A stretch of DNA of 23,870 bases from an uncultured Collinsella sp. (GTDB lineage Bacteria; Actinomycetota; Coriobacteriia; Coriobacteriales; Coriobacteriaceae), in contig CAUAJB010000029.1 of assembly GCA_958429225.1 (NCBI GenBank), forward strand, positions 1 through 23,870, written 5' to 3'. The notes beneath the pieces were generated by a model. It worked only from the letters and a program-made list of their open reading frames with translations, had not been told where the DNA came from and searched no databases. Of this stretch, positions 7,133-13,374 are shown piece by piece. The translations under genes and the position numbers were made by a program. How positions within the stretch are numbered: position 1 is the stretch's first letter; each line of letters opens with the position of its first letter.

Positions 7133-9760
7133 CTACTCGGCGTCGGGGACCTCGTAGGTGGCCGCCGGCGTGTTGTCGCACACGACGGTAAAGCCGCCGT
7201 CCTTGTCGGCATCGACCGTCACCTGATCGCCCTCGCGCACCGTGCCGTCGATGATGGCGGCGGCGATGGCGTCCACGACCTCGCGCTGGACCAGGCGCTT
7301 GAGCGGACGGGCACCAAAGACCGGGTCCAGGCCGCCCACAGCAAGCATCTGCTTGGCCGCCGGGGTGATGGCAAGCGTCATGCGCTCCTTGGCCAGACGT
7401 GCGCGGACGTCGGCGAGCTGAATGTCGACGATCTTCTCGATCTGAGCCATGCCGAGCGGATGGAACACCACGATGTCGTCGATACGGTTGAGGAACTCGG
7501 GGCGGAAGGTCTGAGCCATGGCAGCGTCGACCTGATGGCGCATCTCCTCCTCGTCCTTGCCGGAAAGCTCGGCGATAGCCTTGGAGCCCACGTTGCTCGT
7601 CATGATGATGATCGTGTTCTTGAAGGACACCTGGCGACCCTGGCCATCGGTCAGGCGGCCGTCGTCGAGCACCTGCAGCAGCACGTTAAAGACATCCGGA
7701 TGGGCCTTCTCCATCTCGTCGAGCAAGATCACGGAGTACGGACGACGGCGCACGGCCTCAGTGAGCTGGCCGCCCTCGTCGTAGCCCACGTATCCCGGGG
7801 GCGCACCGATCAGACGCTGGACGCTGAACTTCTCCATGTACTCGGACATGTCGATACGCACGAGTGCGCGCTCGTCGTCGAACAGGCACTCGGCAAGCGC
7901 CTTGGCGAGCTCGGTCTTGCCCACGCCGGTGGGGCCCAGGAAGAAGAAGCTGCCGATGGGCTTGTCCGGATCGGAGAGGCCCGCACGGCTGCGGCGCACA
8001 GCTGCGGCGACGGCGGAGACGGCCTCGTCCTGGCCGATGACGCGCTTATGCAGCTCGCCCTCCAAGCCCTTCAGCTTGTCGAGCTCGCCCTGCATCATCT
8101 TGGACACGGGCACGCCGGTCCAGGCGCTCACGACCTCGGCGATCTCATCGGAGGTCACCTGTTCGTTGAGGCCCTCGCCGTCCTGCTGCTTTTGTGCCTC
8201 GAGTGCGGCCTCGGAATCCTGAATCTGCTGCTGCAGGCCCGGAATCACGGAGTAGCGCAGCTCGGACGCACGGCCCAGGTCGCCGTTGCGCGTCGCACGT
8301 TCCTCCTCGCTCTTGGCCTCGTCGAGCTGTCCCTTGAGCTCCTGCACGTGGTCGATGGCGTTCTTTTGGTTGAGCCAGCCGGCCTTTTGCACATTGAGCT
8401 TTTCCTGGACCTCGGCAATCTCTTGGCGCAGGGCCTCCAGACGCTCCTTGGAGGCGTCGTCGGTCTCCTTCATGAGCGCCTGCTCCTCGATCTGCAGCTG
8501 GGTGAGCTGACGCGTGGTGGCGTCGATCTCGACCGGCATGCTGTCGAGCTCCATGCGCAGGCGGCTTGCGGCCTCATCGACCAGGTCGATGGCCTTGTCG
8601 GGCAGGAAGCGGTCGGCGATGTAGCGATCGGAGAGGTCGGCGGCGGCCACGAGCGCGCTATCGGTGATGTGCACGCCGTGGAAGATCTCGTACTTTTCCT
8701 TGAGGCCACGCAGGATCGAGATGGTGTCCTCGACGGTGGGCTCGCTCACCATCACGGTCTGGAAACGACGGGCGAGCGCCGCGTCCTTCTCAATGTACTT
8801 GCGGTATTCATCGAGCGTGGTCGCGCCGATCGCGTGCAAGTCGCCACGGGCGAGCGCCGGCTTCAGGATGTTACCGGCGTCCATGGAGCCCTCGGTGGCA
8901 CCCGCGCCCACGATGGTGTGGAGCTCATCGATGAACAGGATGACCTTGCCCTCGGATTTTTGTACCTCCTTGAGCACGGCCTTCAAGCGGTCCTCGAACT
9001 CGCCGCGGTACTTGGCGCCGGCGACCAGCGCGCTCATGTCGAGCTCGATGAGGTCGCGGTCGCGCAGGGTGCTCGGCACGTCGCCGGCCACGATACGCTG
9101 GGCGATGCCCTCGACGATGGCCGTCTTGCCGACGCCCGGCTCGCCGATGAGCACGGGGTTGTTCTTGGTGCGGCGGGACAGAACCTGAATAGTACGGCGG
9201 ATCTCGTCGGTACGGCCGATGACCGGGTCGAGCTTGCCGGCGCGGGCTAGGTCGCAGATGTTGCGGCCGTACTGCTCCAGCGCCTCAAACTGGGTCTTGT
9301 CCTCGGCAGACGTCACGCGGTCATCGCCACGCAGCTCCTCGTAGACCTGCTCGATGCGCTCCTTGGTGACACCTGCGTCGCGCAGCACGCGGCCCGCCTC
9401 GCCCTTGTCCTCGGCAAGTGCCATCAGCAGATGCTCGGTCACCACAAAGCTGTCGCCCATCTTGGTGGCCTTCTTCTCGGCCTTCTCGATGACGCGGACG
9501 AGCTCGTTGGACAGGCCCATCTGCTGGCCCTCGCCCGAAACCTTGGGCGCGTGGTCGATGGCATCCTGTGTGGAGCGTGCGAGCTGGGCCGGGTCGGCAC
9601 CGATGCGCTCGATGATCACGGAGATATTGCGCTCGCCGGCACCGAGCAGAGCAGACAGCAGATGAATCGGCTCCACCGCGCCGGCCTGCGCATCGGCAGC
9701 CGTGCTCATGGCGGTTTGCAGCGCCTCGCGCGACGTCATTGCTAGCTTATCGATTCTCAT
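7133..9760 (-). CDS. clpB: ClpB-type AAA+ disaggregase
   Basis: An 875-residue cytoplasmic ATPase that, with DnaK, DnaJ and GrpE, pulls aggregated proteins apart. The N-terminal repeat domain covers about 1-145. The first AAA+ module has Walker A GEPGVGKT at 206-213 and Walker B VILFIDE at 273-279. The long coiled-coil M-domain at about 405-530 is what distinguishes ClpB from ClpA/ClpC. The second module has Walker A GPTGVGKT at 609-616 and Walker B SVILLDE at 676-682. No ClpP-docking loop was seen. GAGGTGA precedes the ATG by six bases. It is a single-gene unit with a terminator after it, and its promoter carries the same 27-base element as dnaK, so the whole disaggregation set is probably co-regulated. 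Length and domain order are normal for the family. Confidence 0.97.
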   Translation of the reverse strand: MRIDKLAMTSREALQTAMSTAADAQAGAVEPIHLLSALLGAGERNISVIIERIGADPAQLARSTQDAIDHAPKVSGEGQQMGLSNELVRVIEKAEKKATKMGDSFVVTEHLLMALAEDKGEAGRVLRDAGVTKERIEQVYEELRGDDRVTSAEDKTQFEALEQYGRNICDLARAGKLDPVIGRTDEIRRTIQVLSRRTKNNPVLIGEPGVGKTAIVEGIAQRIVAGDVPSTLRDRDLIELDMSALVAGAKYRGEFEDRLKAVLKEVQKSEGKVILFIDELHTIVGAGATEGSMDAGNILKPALARGDLHAIGATTLDEYRKYIEKDAALARRFQTVMVSEPTVEDTISILRGLKEKYEIFHGVHITDSALVAAADLSDRYIADRFLPDKAIDLVDEAASRLRMELDSMPVEIDATTRQLTQLQIEEQALMKETDDASKERLEALRQEIAEVQEKLNVQKAGWLNQKNAIDHVQELKGQLDEAKSEEERATRNGDLGRASELRYSVIPGLQQQIQDSEAALEAQKQQDGEGLNEQVTSDEIAEVVSAWTGVPVSKMMQGELDKLKGLEGELHKRVIGQDEAVSAVAAAVRRSRAGLSDPDKPIGSFFFLGPTGVGKTELAKALAECLFDDERALVRIDMSEYMEKFSVQRLIGAPPGYVGYDEGGQLTEAVRRRPYSVILLDEMEKAHPDVFNVLLQVLDDGRLTDGQGRQVSFKNTIIIMTSNVGSKAIAELSGKDEEEMRHQVDAAMAQTFRPEFLNRIDDIVVFHPLGMAQIEKIVDIQLADVRARLAKERMTLAITPAAKQMLAVGGLDPVFGARPLKRLVQREVVDAIAAAIIDGTVREGDQVTVDADKDGGFTVVCDNTPAATYEVPDAE

Positions 9761-9840
9761 GGAATCACCTCTCTTGGGGCGGCCGCCCTACGGGGCGGCT
9801 TCACGTTGTTCGAGAAGTATTGTTGCCAGCTTTGCGCGAT

Positions 9841-9876
9841 CTTATACACAAATCTAAGTCTCTATATATAAGATTT
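9841..9876 (-). promoter_or_regulatory. Heat-shock operator and promoter of clpB (proposed HspR box)
   Basis: The element at 9850-9876 is AAATCTAAGTC, five bases, then ATATAAGATTT; its arms form an imperfect dyad (AAATCT against AGATTT). Both 11-base arms are identical to the element in front of dnaK. In the minus direction it is followed directly by a possible -10, TATAAG (9841-9846). It differs from the published HAIR consensus of HspR (CTTGAGT-N7-ACTCAAG), so the link to HspR comes from location and sharing, not from a consensus match. Confidence 0.75.
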
Positions 9877-9938
9877 TCTGAGTGATTGATGGATAGGGTA
9901 CTGAGGTGTCAGCCTGCCGCTGCCCAGGCGCACTACCA

Positions 9939-10154
9939 TCTCGATCTGTAACATCTAGCAGCCATTTTTAATCCTAGATGTTACAGATCGAGATGAAATG
10001 CTCAGCGGCGCCCGTTTATCTAAATCTGTAACAACTACTCGGCAAATAGGGCCCTATCTGTTACAGATTGAGACAAACAGAAGACACCCGAATCGAAAAT
10101 CTAAATCTGTAACACCAGGCCCACTTTTAGCGGCCAAGATGTTACAGATCGAGA
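9939..10154. repeat. Array A: six alternating 15-base motifs at 40-bp spacing
   Basis: Motif TCTMRAYCTGTAACA occurs at 9939, 10019 and 10100 in plus orientation and at 9979, 10059 and 10140 in minus orientation. Start-to-start distances are 40, 40, 40, 41 and 40. The six sites form three 55-base inverted-repeat units, each with 15-base arms and a 25-base centre. In the first unit the pairing extends to 21 bp. The array fills the gap between the clpB promoter and the following minus-strand gene; no coding frame was seen in it. Confidence 0.85.
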
Positions 10155-10164
10155 CAAACCGAGA

Positions 10165-10199
10165 ACTACTACAAAGGGGACGGGTACCTTTGTGGTGGT
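10165..10199. repeat. Palindromic repeat R1 (CCACCACAAAGG family)
   Basis: An imperfect palindrome, CTACTACAAAGG ... CCTTTGTGGTGG, around GGACGGGTA. The same family occurs at 10970, 11834, 12980 (right half) and 13166. It starts directly after array A and ends eight bases short of the stop codon of the next gene, so it could fold at the 3' end of that transcript. Confidence 0.75.
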
Positions 10200-10207
10200 T
10201 GCAGTCT

Positions 10208-10879
10208 CTATTTACTTGCCGAACCCGTGCTTCCCGATTCGCCGCTCCAGGGCATCTCATCCTCGAAGAGCCATATACGGGCAGACCCACTATCGCGTGC
10301 AGTCTGCGGGTCGGGCAAGCAGGTCTGTTCATAGGCATCTTGGATACACTGACCCATAAAATCGTTGAGCTCGGCCTGGTCGCCCTCCATGACATAGGCT
10401 GCATCGCCGGCCATGATGTAAATACCCGGACCCTCATTGCCCTCGTAACCCGGATCGTACGAGACATCACATAACTTTGCGCCGTTTGCAGTGTCCAGCT
10501 CGATGGAAGAGTGACATCCGCCAACCATGTCGTTCGCTTTTGCCCGATAGGACGCATATCCGTACCAACGCTTAAATGTTTTGCCCTTGAGTAGCTCGGA
10601 CGCCCTATCGATCAGGCTTGTATCCGTGGTATAGCGCATGGCCCCAAGCTGAATACACGGATAATTGCTAATACCCAGCACAGCCGGCTGCTCATCAAAA
10701 TCAACGGTAATGGTCTCGGGCTTGTCGTCGCCGGTCAGAAGTTCGACAGATTGAGCCACAGGCTTGACCAACGGCTCCGTCACCGCAGCAGGTAGAAATG
10801 CCATACCGACAGCGCCCGCGCCAACCACAGCGATCGCAAGCGCCAAGACAATCAATCCAATACGGGCAGAACGGCTCAC
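10208..10879 (-). CDS. Membrane-anchored extracytoplasmic protein, function unknown (paralogue 1)
   Basis: A 223-residue protein with one N-terminal hydrophobic segment (about residues 7-29) and a soluble outer domain; there is no lipobox cysteine. It aligns without gaps to the plus-strand gene at 12323 over 215 positions, about 135 identical by hand count. Conserved blocks include LLKGKTFKRWYG (96-107), SYDPG with NEGPG (140-152), YVMEGDQ (162-168) and DAYEQTC-PDPQTAR (181-195). Shared cysteines are 137, 178 and 187. The GTG at 10879 is chosen because it aligns with the paralogue's GTG and has GGGGTG about eight bases upstream; a further in-frame GTG at 10918 would add 13 unmatched residues. 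It is divergent from the 11114 gene. No known family recognised. Confidence 0.72.
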   Translation of the reverse strand: MSRSARIGLIVLALAIAVVGAGAVGMAFLPAAVTEPLVKPVAQSVELLTGDDKPETITVDFDEQPAVLGISNYPCIQLGAMRYTTDTSLIDRASELLKGKTFKRWYGYASYRAKANDMVGGCHSSIELDTANGAKLCDVSYDPGYEGNEGPGIYIMAGDAAYVMEGDQAELNDFMGQCIQDAYEQTCLPDPQTARDSGSARIWLFEDEMPWSGESGSTGSASK

Positions 10880-10969
10880 GGCAAAACACCCCACAATGCA
10901 AACCTTCGCCACCTGCACTAATGATACCGCCAGCTAACACTATTACCAAAAGAAGCCGCGCGCTCCTCA

Positions 10970-11002
10970 CCACCACAAAGGGGACAGGCACCTTTGTGGT
11001 GG
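10970..11002. repeat. Palindromic repeat R2 (perfect copy)
   Basis: Perfect 12-bp arms CCACCACAAAGG / CCTTTGTGGTGG around GGACAGGCA, followed by TTTTCGAC, a tail shared with R3 and R5. It sits in the middle of the 234-bp gap between two divergent genes, where it may disturb or contribute to their promoters. Confidence 0.85.
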
Positions 11003-11113
11003 TTTTCGACGCTAACGGTCGACCATCTCGCGCCATGAGATTAAACTTGAATTGTTCTCTGAACATATCCATTTCTGCCTATCCTCAACAGATCTTTGTC
11101 TCGAGGAGCGCAT

Positions 11114-11782
11114 ATGAAGCCGTCTCATTCCACCGGTCGCAACGTCATCGCCATTCTCGCCATACCCATCGTGATGCTCTTCCTTATCGTCATCACGCCC
11201 TTTTCTTTTGGTATCGCCTCGCCCTTCGATCTTTGCGGGATGATCGACGCCGGCTCGCGTGCCACCTCGCTCTCCTTTGTCTGCCGTGGCGTGTTCTACG
11301 AATATGCAATTCCCACCGGAAGTTGGCAGTCCAAGTTACCGTTGCTCGGCAAGGTCGACGGATGCTCCCCCTATTTCTGCCTTGAACCTCAGGCGCTAAA
11401 CTATCTGATCGACGACCAGCCACTCGACTCCATCACCCTCGCCTACGACTACGCACCAAACACCGATGAGCGCCACATGAACCAAGTCCTCGACAAGCTG
11501 CTTGGACAGTGCGGGCTCACCGCGGAAGCCGGTCGAACCATCTATAGCAACCAGAAATTAAAGCGAACAGAACTCCGCCGTGTCGGAAAAATCAAAGGGC
11601 GAAACGGGGCCGCCTACTGGGATGCCTGGGCAACACGCGACAAGGGCGAATTCGGACACAGCACCTATATGGTCACTGTCTACACCAAAGACGGAATTAA
11701 GGACAATGTTGACGATTTCGCGTCATCCAAACTCGGCATCCCCAAAACAACCAAACCCGCCAGCCCAGATGAAATTCTGTAG
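11114..11782 (+). CDS. Membrane-anchored protein, function unknown
   Basis: A 222-residue protein with one N-terminal hydrophobic segment (about residues 10-34) and a Cys-containing outer domain (C41, C57, C84, C89, C133). The ATG at 11114 has GAGGAG four bases upstream; a TTG start 18 bases earlier is also possible but lacks a good binding site. It does not align with the two flanking paralogues beyond the general plan of anchor plus about 190 residues, although their neighbourhood and size suggest a related role. The tail (KTTKPASPDEIL) is polar. The codon use has more A/T-ending positions than clpB, as in the other island genes, which fits a more recently gained or less expressed region. 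No family recognised. Confidence 0.7.
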   Translation: MKPSHSTGRNVIAILAIPIVMLFLIVITPFSFGIASPFDLCGMIDAGSRATSLSFVCRGVFYEYAIPTGSWQSKLPLLGKVDGCSPYFCLEPQALNYLIDDQPLDSITLAYDYAPNTDERHMNQVLDKLLGQCGLTAEAGRTIYSNQKLKRTELRRVGKIKGRNGAAYWDAWATRDKGEFGHSTYMVTVYTKDGIKDNVDDFASSKLGIPKTTKPASPDEIL

Positions 11783-11833
11783 AGGTGCCCATTAACATGC
11801 CGCTCAACGATCACAACAACATCGAGCTCGTCC

Positions 11834-11950
11834 CCACCGCCACAAAGGTGCCCGTCCCCTTTGTGGTGATTTTCGACAAAAAGAAGCCGCCCCGATAACA
11901 GAGGCGGCATCAAGCAAGCCTATTTATTAGCGTCCCTCAAGACCCAACGA
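11834..11950. repeat. Repeat R3 plus duplicated terminator tail, copy 1
   Basis: R3 (11834-11869) has CCACCGCCACAAAGG ... CCTTTGTGGTGA with the loop in the opposite sense to R2. It is followed by about 80 bp nearly identical to 13200-13278: TTTTCGAC, a GCCGCCCC/GAGGCGGC hairpin and, on the minus strand, the end of an open frame reading SLGLEGR and TAA. In this copy the frame extends back for 27 codons (stop at 11927-11929) to a TGA at 12011-12013 with no start, so it looks like the 3' end of a lost or displaced gene. The source gene is not recognised. Confidence 0.7.
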
Positions 11951-12153
11951 AAACGCAGCGATGGAATCGAGAACCGACAATAGCCCGTTCGCACAGATAG
12001 AGTCGGAGATTCAAGGTCAGAGTCCGGCTTAAACGGCTTAGCTATCGCACGTCACAATGTTCTCGTCGTCCTCCCTATCGTATTTATAGTGCTTACTGTG
12101 AAAAAAGTGAGTTTAGTGAGAATAGTATCGCTCAAGACTCGTGGACTGAATTA

Positions 12154-12203
12154 TTGACCTCTCGCCCAGAATGAGTGGGGCAAATATTCCTATTAGAGGT
12201 CAA
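12154..12203. repeat. Inverted repeat upstream of paralogue 2
   Basis: TTGACCTCT at 12154-12162 pairs with AGAGGTCAA at 12195-12203 across 32 bases, 120 bases before the start of the next gene. The rest of the 540-base gap (11783-12322) holds the duplicated tail and an A/T-richer stretch near 12095-12135; no other gene was seen. It could be a regulatory dyad or an untranslated-leader stem. Weak on its own. Confidence 0.4.
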
Positions 12204-12322
12204 ATCGAAGCCCAATAGGGCCTTTTCGCCCCGTCATTTCGACCGATCGCTTTCTTTTGAATATTGTCGTAAGCTGGTATCACTTATCTTAATGAATGCA
12301 TACTGTTTGCGAGGTACCCGCC

Positions 12323-12970
12323 GTGAAACGCTCCACCTATATCGGCCTGCTCGTCTTAGCGTTTGCGATTACCGCAGTCGGCGTAGGAATTATCTATCTC
12401 GCATTTCTCCCTGCCTCGGCAACGCAGGCGGCGGTTGAAACCGTAAGCTACCCCATCGAAATCCTCACCGATATCGTCAAACCCGATTCGATCACCGTCG
12501 ATTTCGACGGTACGCCCGCAGCGCTTGGGGTCAGTAACTATCCCCGAATCGAACTTGGAGCCACGCGCTATACCCAAGATGAGCAGCTTATCGGTAAGGC
12601 AACCAGTTTACTCAAAGGCAAGACGTTTAAGCGGTGGTACGGCGCCGCAACATATCGAGCCAAGAACGGCCAAATGGTTGGCGGGTATCATTCGACCCTT
12701 GAGCTCGATGCGGCAAACGGGAGCAAATTGTGCAACGTCTCATACGACCCCGGCTGCGTGGACAATGAAGGACCGGGGGTCTATATCTCGGATGGCGACG
12801 TAATCTACGTCATGGAGGGCGACCAGACGGCAGTCGTCGATTTTATGGATCGGTGTACCGAGGATGCCTACGAACAAACCTGCGAGCCCGATCCGCAGAC
12901 AGCGCGCAACAGTGGCTCGGCACGCACTTGGCTATTTGACGATGAAATAACCTGGACCCCATCGAAATAA
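12323..12970 (+). CDS. Membrane-anchored extracytoplasmic protein, function unknown (paralogue 2)
   Basis: A 215-residue paralogue of the minus-strand gene ending at 10208: the two match without gaps at about 135 positions. Residues 6-29 form the single membrane anchor and the rest should be outside the membrane. C137, C178 and C187 are shared; C145 is private to this copy, while paralogue 1 has private C75 and C122. The GTG at 12323 (MKRSTYIGLL) is preferred over an ATG 27 bases earlier because it matches the other copy's start and has GAGGT about seven bases upstream. The protein ends shortly after WLFDDEITW, eight residues earlier than paralogue 1. It is followed closely by R4 and array B. 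Two diverged copies in one island suggest gene family expansion rather than a recent duplication. Confidence 0.75.
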   Translation: MKRSTYIGLLVLAFAITAVGVGIIYLAFLPASATQAAVETVSYPIEILTDIVKPDSITVDFDGTPAALGVSNYPRIELGATRYTQDEQLIGKATSLLKGKTFKRWYGAATYRAKNGQMVGGYHSTLELDAANGSKLCNVSYDPGCVDNEGPGVYISDGDVIYVMEGDQTAVVDFMDRCTEDAYEQTCEPDPQTARNSGSARTWLFDDEITWTPSK

Positions 12971-12979
12971 GGACCCGCC

Positions 12980-13000
12980 GGGCAGGCACCTTTGTGGTGG
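12980..13000. repeat. Palindromic repeat R4, right half only
   Basis: GGGCAGGCACCTTTGTGGTGG starts nine bases after paralogue 2's stop. It is the loop and right arm of the R family; the left arm is missing or degraded, as if truncated. Confidence 0.6.
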
Positions 13001-13022
13001 TTTCGGCTCCGATGTTCCACTG

Positions 13023-13157
13023 TCTCGATCTGTAACATCTAGCGGCCCTTTTCGATCCTAGATGTTACAGATTGAGATGAAATGATCGGCGGCGATCGTT
13101 TGTCTCAATCTGTAACAACCGCTCGTCAAATAGGGGCCCAGATGTTACAGGTCGAGA
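13023..13157. repeat. Array B: four alternating 15-base motifs at 40-bp spacing
   Basis: The array A motif recurs at 13023 and 13103 (plus) and 13063 and 13143 (minus), exactly 40 bp apart each time. The central 25-base segments and the spacer also match the first two units of array A, in the same orientation. Arrays A and B are therefore direct repeats enclosing about 3 kb that carries the three membrane-anchored genes. No coding frame was seen here. Confidence 0.85.
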
Positions 13158-13165
13158 CAAACGGA

Positions 13166-13278
13166 ACCACCGCAAAGGCGCCTACCCCTTCATGGTGGTT
13201 TTCGACAAAAGAAGCCGCCCCGATAACAGGGGCGGCATCAAGCAAGTCTATTTATTAGCGTCCCTCAAGACCCAACGA
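13166..13278. repeat. Repeat R5 plus duplicated terminator tail, copy 2
   Basis: R5 (about 13166-13200) is a degraded R palindrome. The following stretch, 13200-13278, repeats 11871-11950 almost base for base in the same orientation, with one A indel and two substitutions noticed before the ends diverge at CCCAACGA. It also includes the minus-strand SLGLEGR-stop tail, here without a credible upstream frame. Confidence 0.7.
13207..13236 (-). terminator. Probable terminator of the hydratase transcript
   Basis: In the minus direction GCCGCCCC, a seven-base loop and GGGGCGGC are followed by TTCTTTTG. It lies about 140 bases after the hydratase stop, with another long stem between. The copy at 11886-11908 has one stem mismatch. 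Confidence 0.65.
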
Positions 13279-13300
13279 GAGCGTCGCGGTAGCCCCGGAC

Positions 13301-13354
13301 ACACCTTTCCCTCGGGCGACCCTCGCGAAGCGCGTGAGCACGAGGGAAAGGTGT
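13301..13354. repeat. 14-bp inverted repeat downstream of the hydratase
   Basis: ACACCTTTCCCTCG and its exact complement flank a 26-base centre that itself contains GCG-rich self-complementary sequence. It begins 21 bases after the hydratase stop (minus direction) and lacks a T-run on either strand, so an mRNA 3'-end stabilising stem or a repeat is more likely than a terminator. Confidence 0.6.
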
Positions 13355-13374
13355 GGCAGGGGCGTACAGCAGAG

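Noticed and set aside
7121..9250. 709-codon open frame on the plus strand
   Set aside because: Antisense to clpB, which has all its motifs on the minus strand.
10100..10114. Additional HspR box half-site (AAATCTAA)
   Set aside because: It is part of the array A motif and lacks the second arm of the heat-shock element.
9939..10154. CRISPR array
   Set aside because: Copies alternate in orientation, are only 15 bases, and the intervening segments recur in array B; no cas genes were seen.
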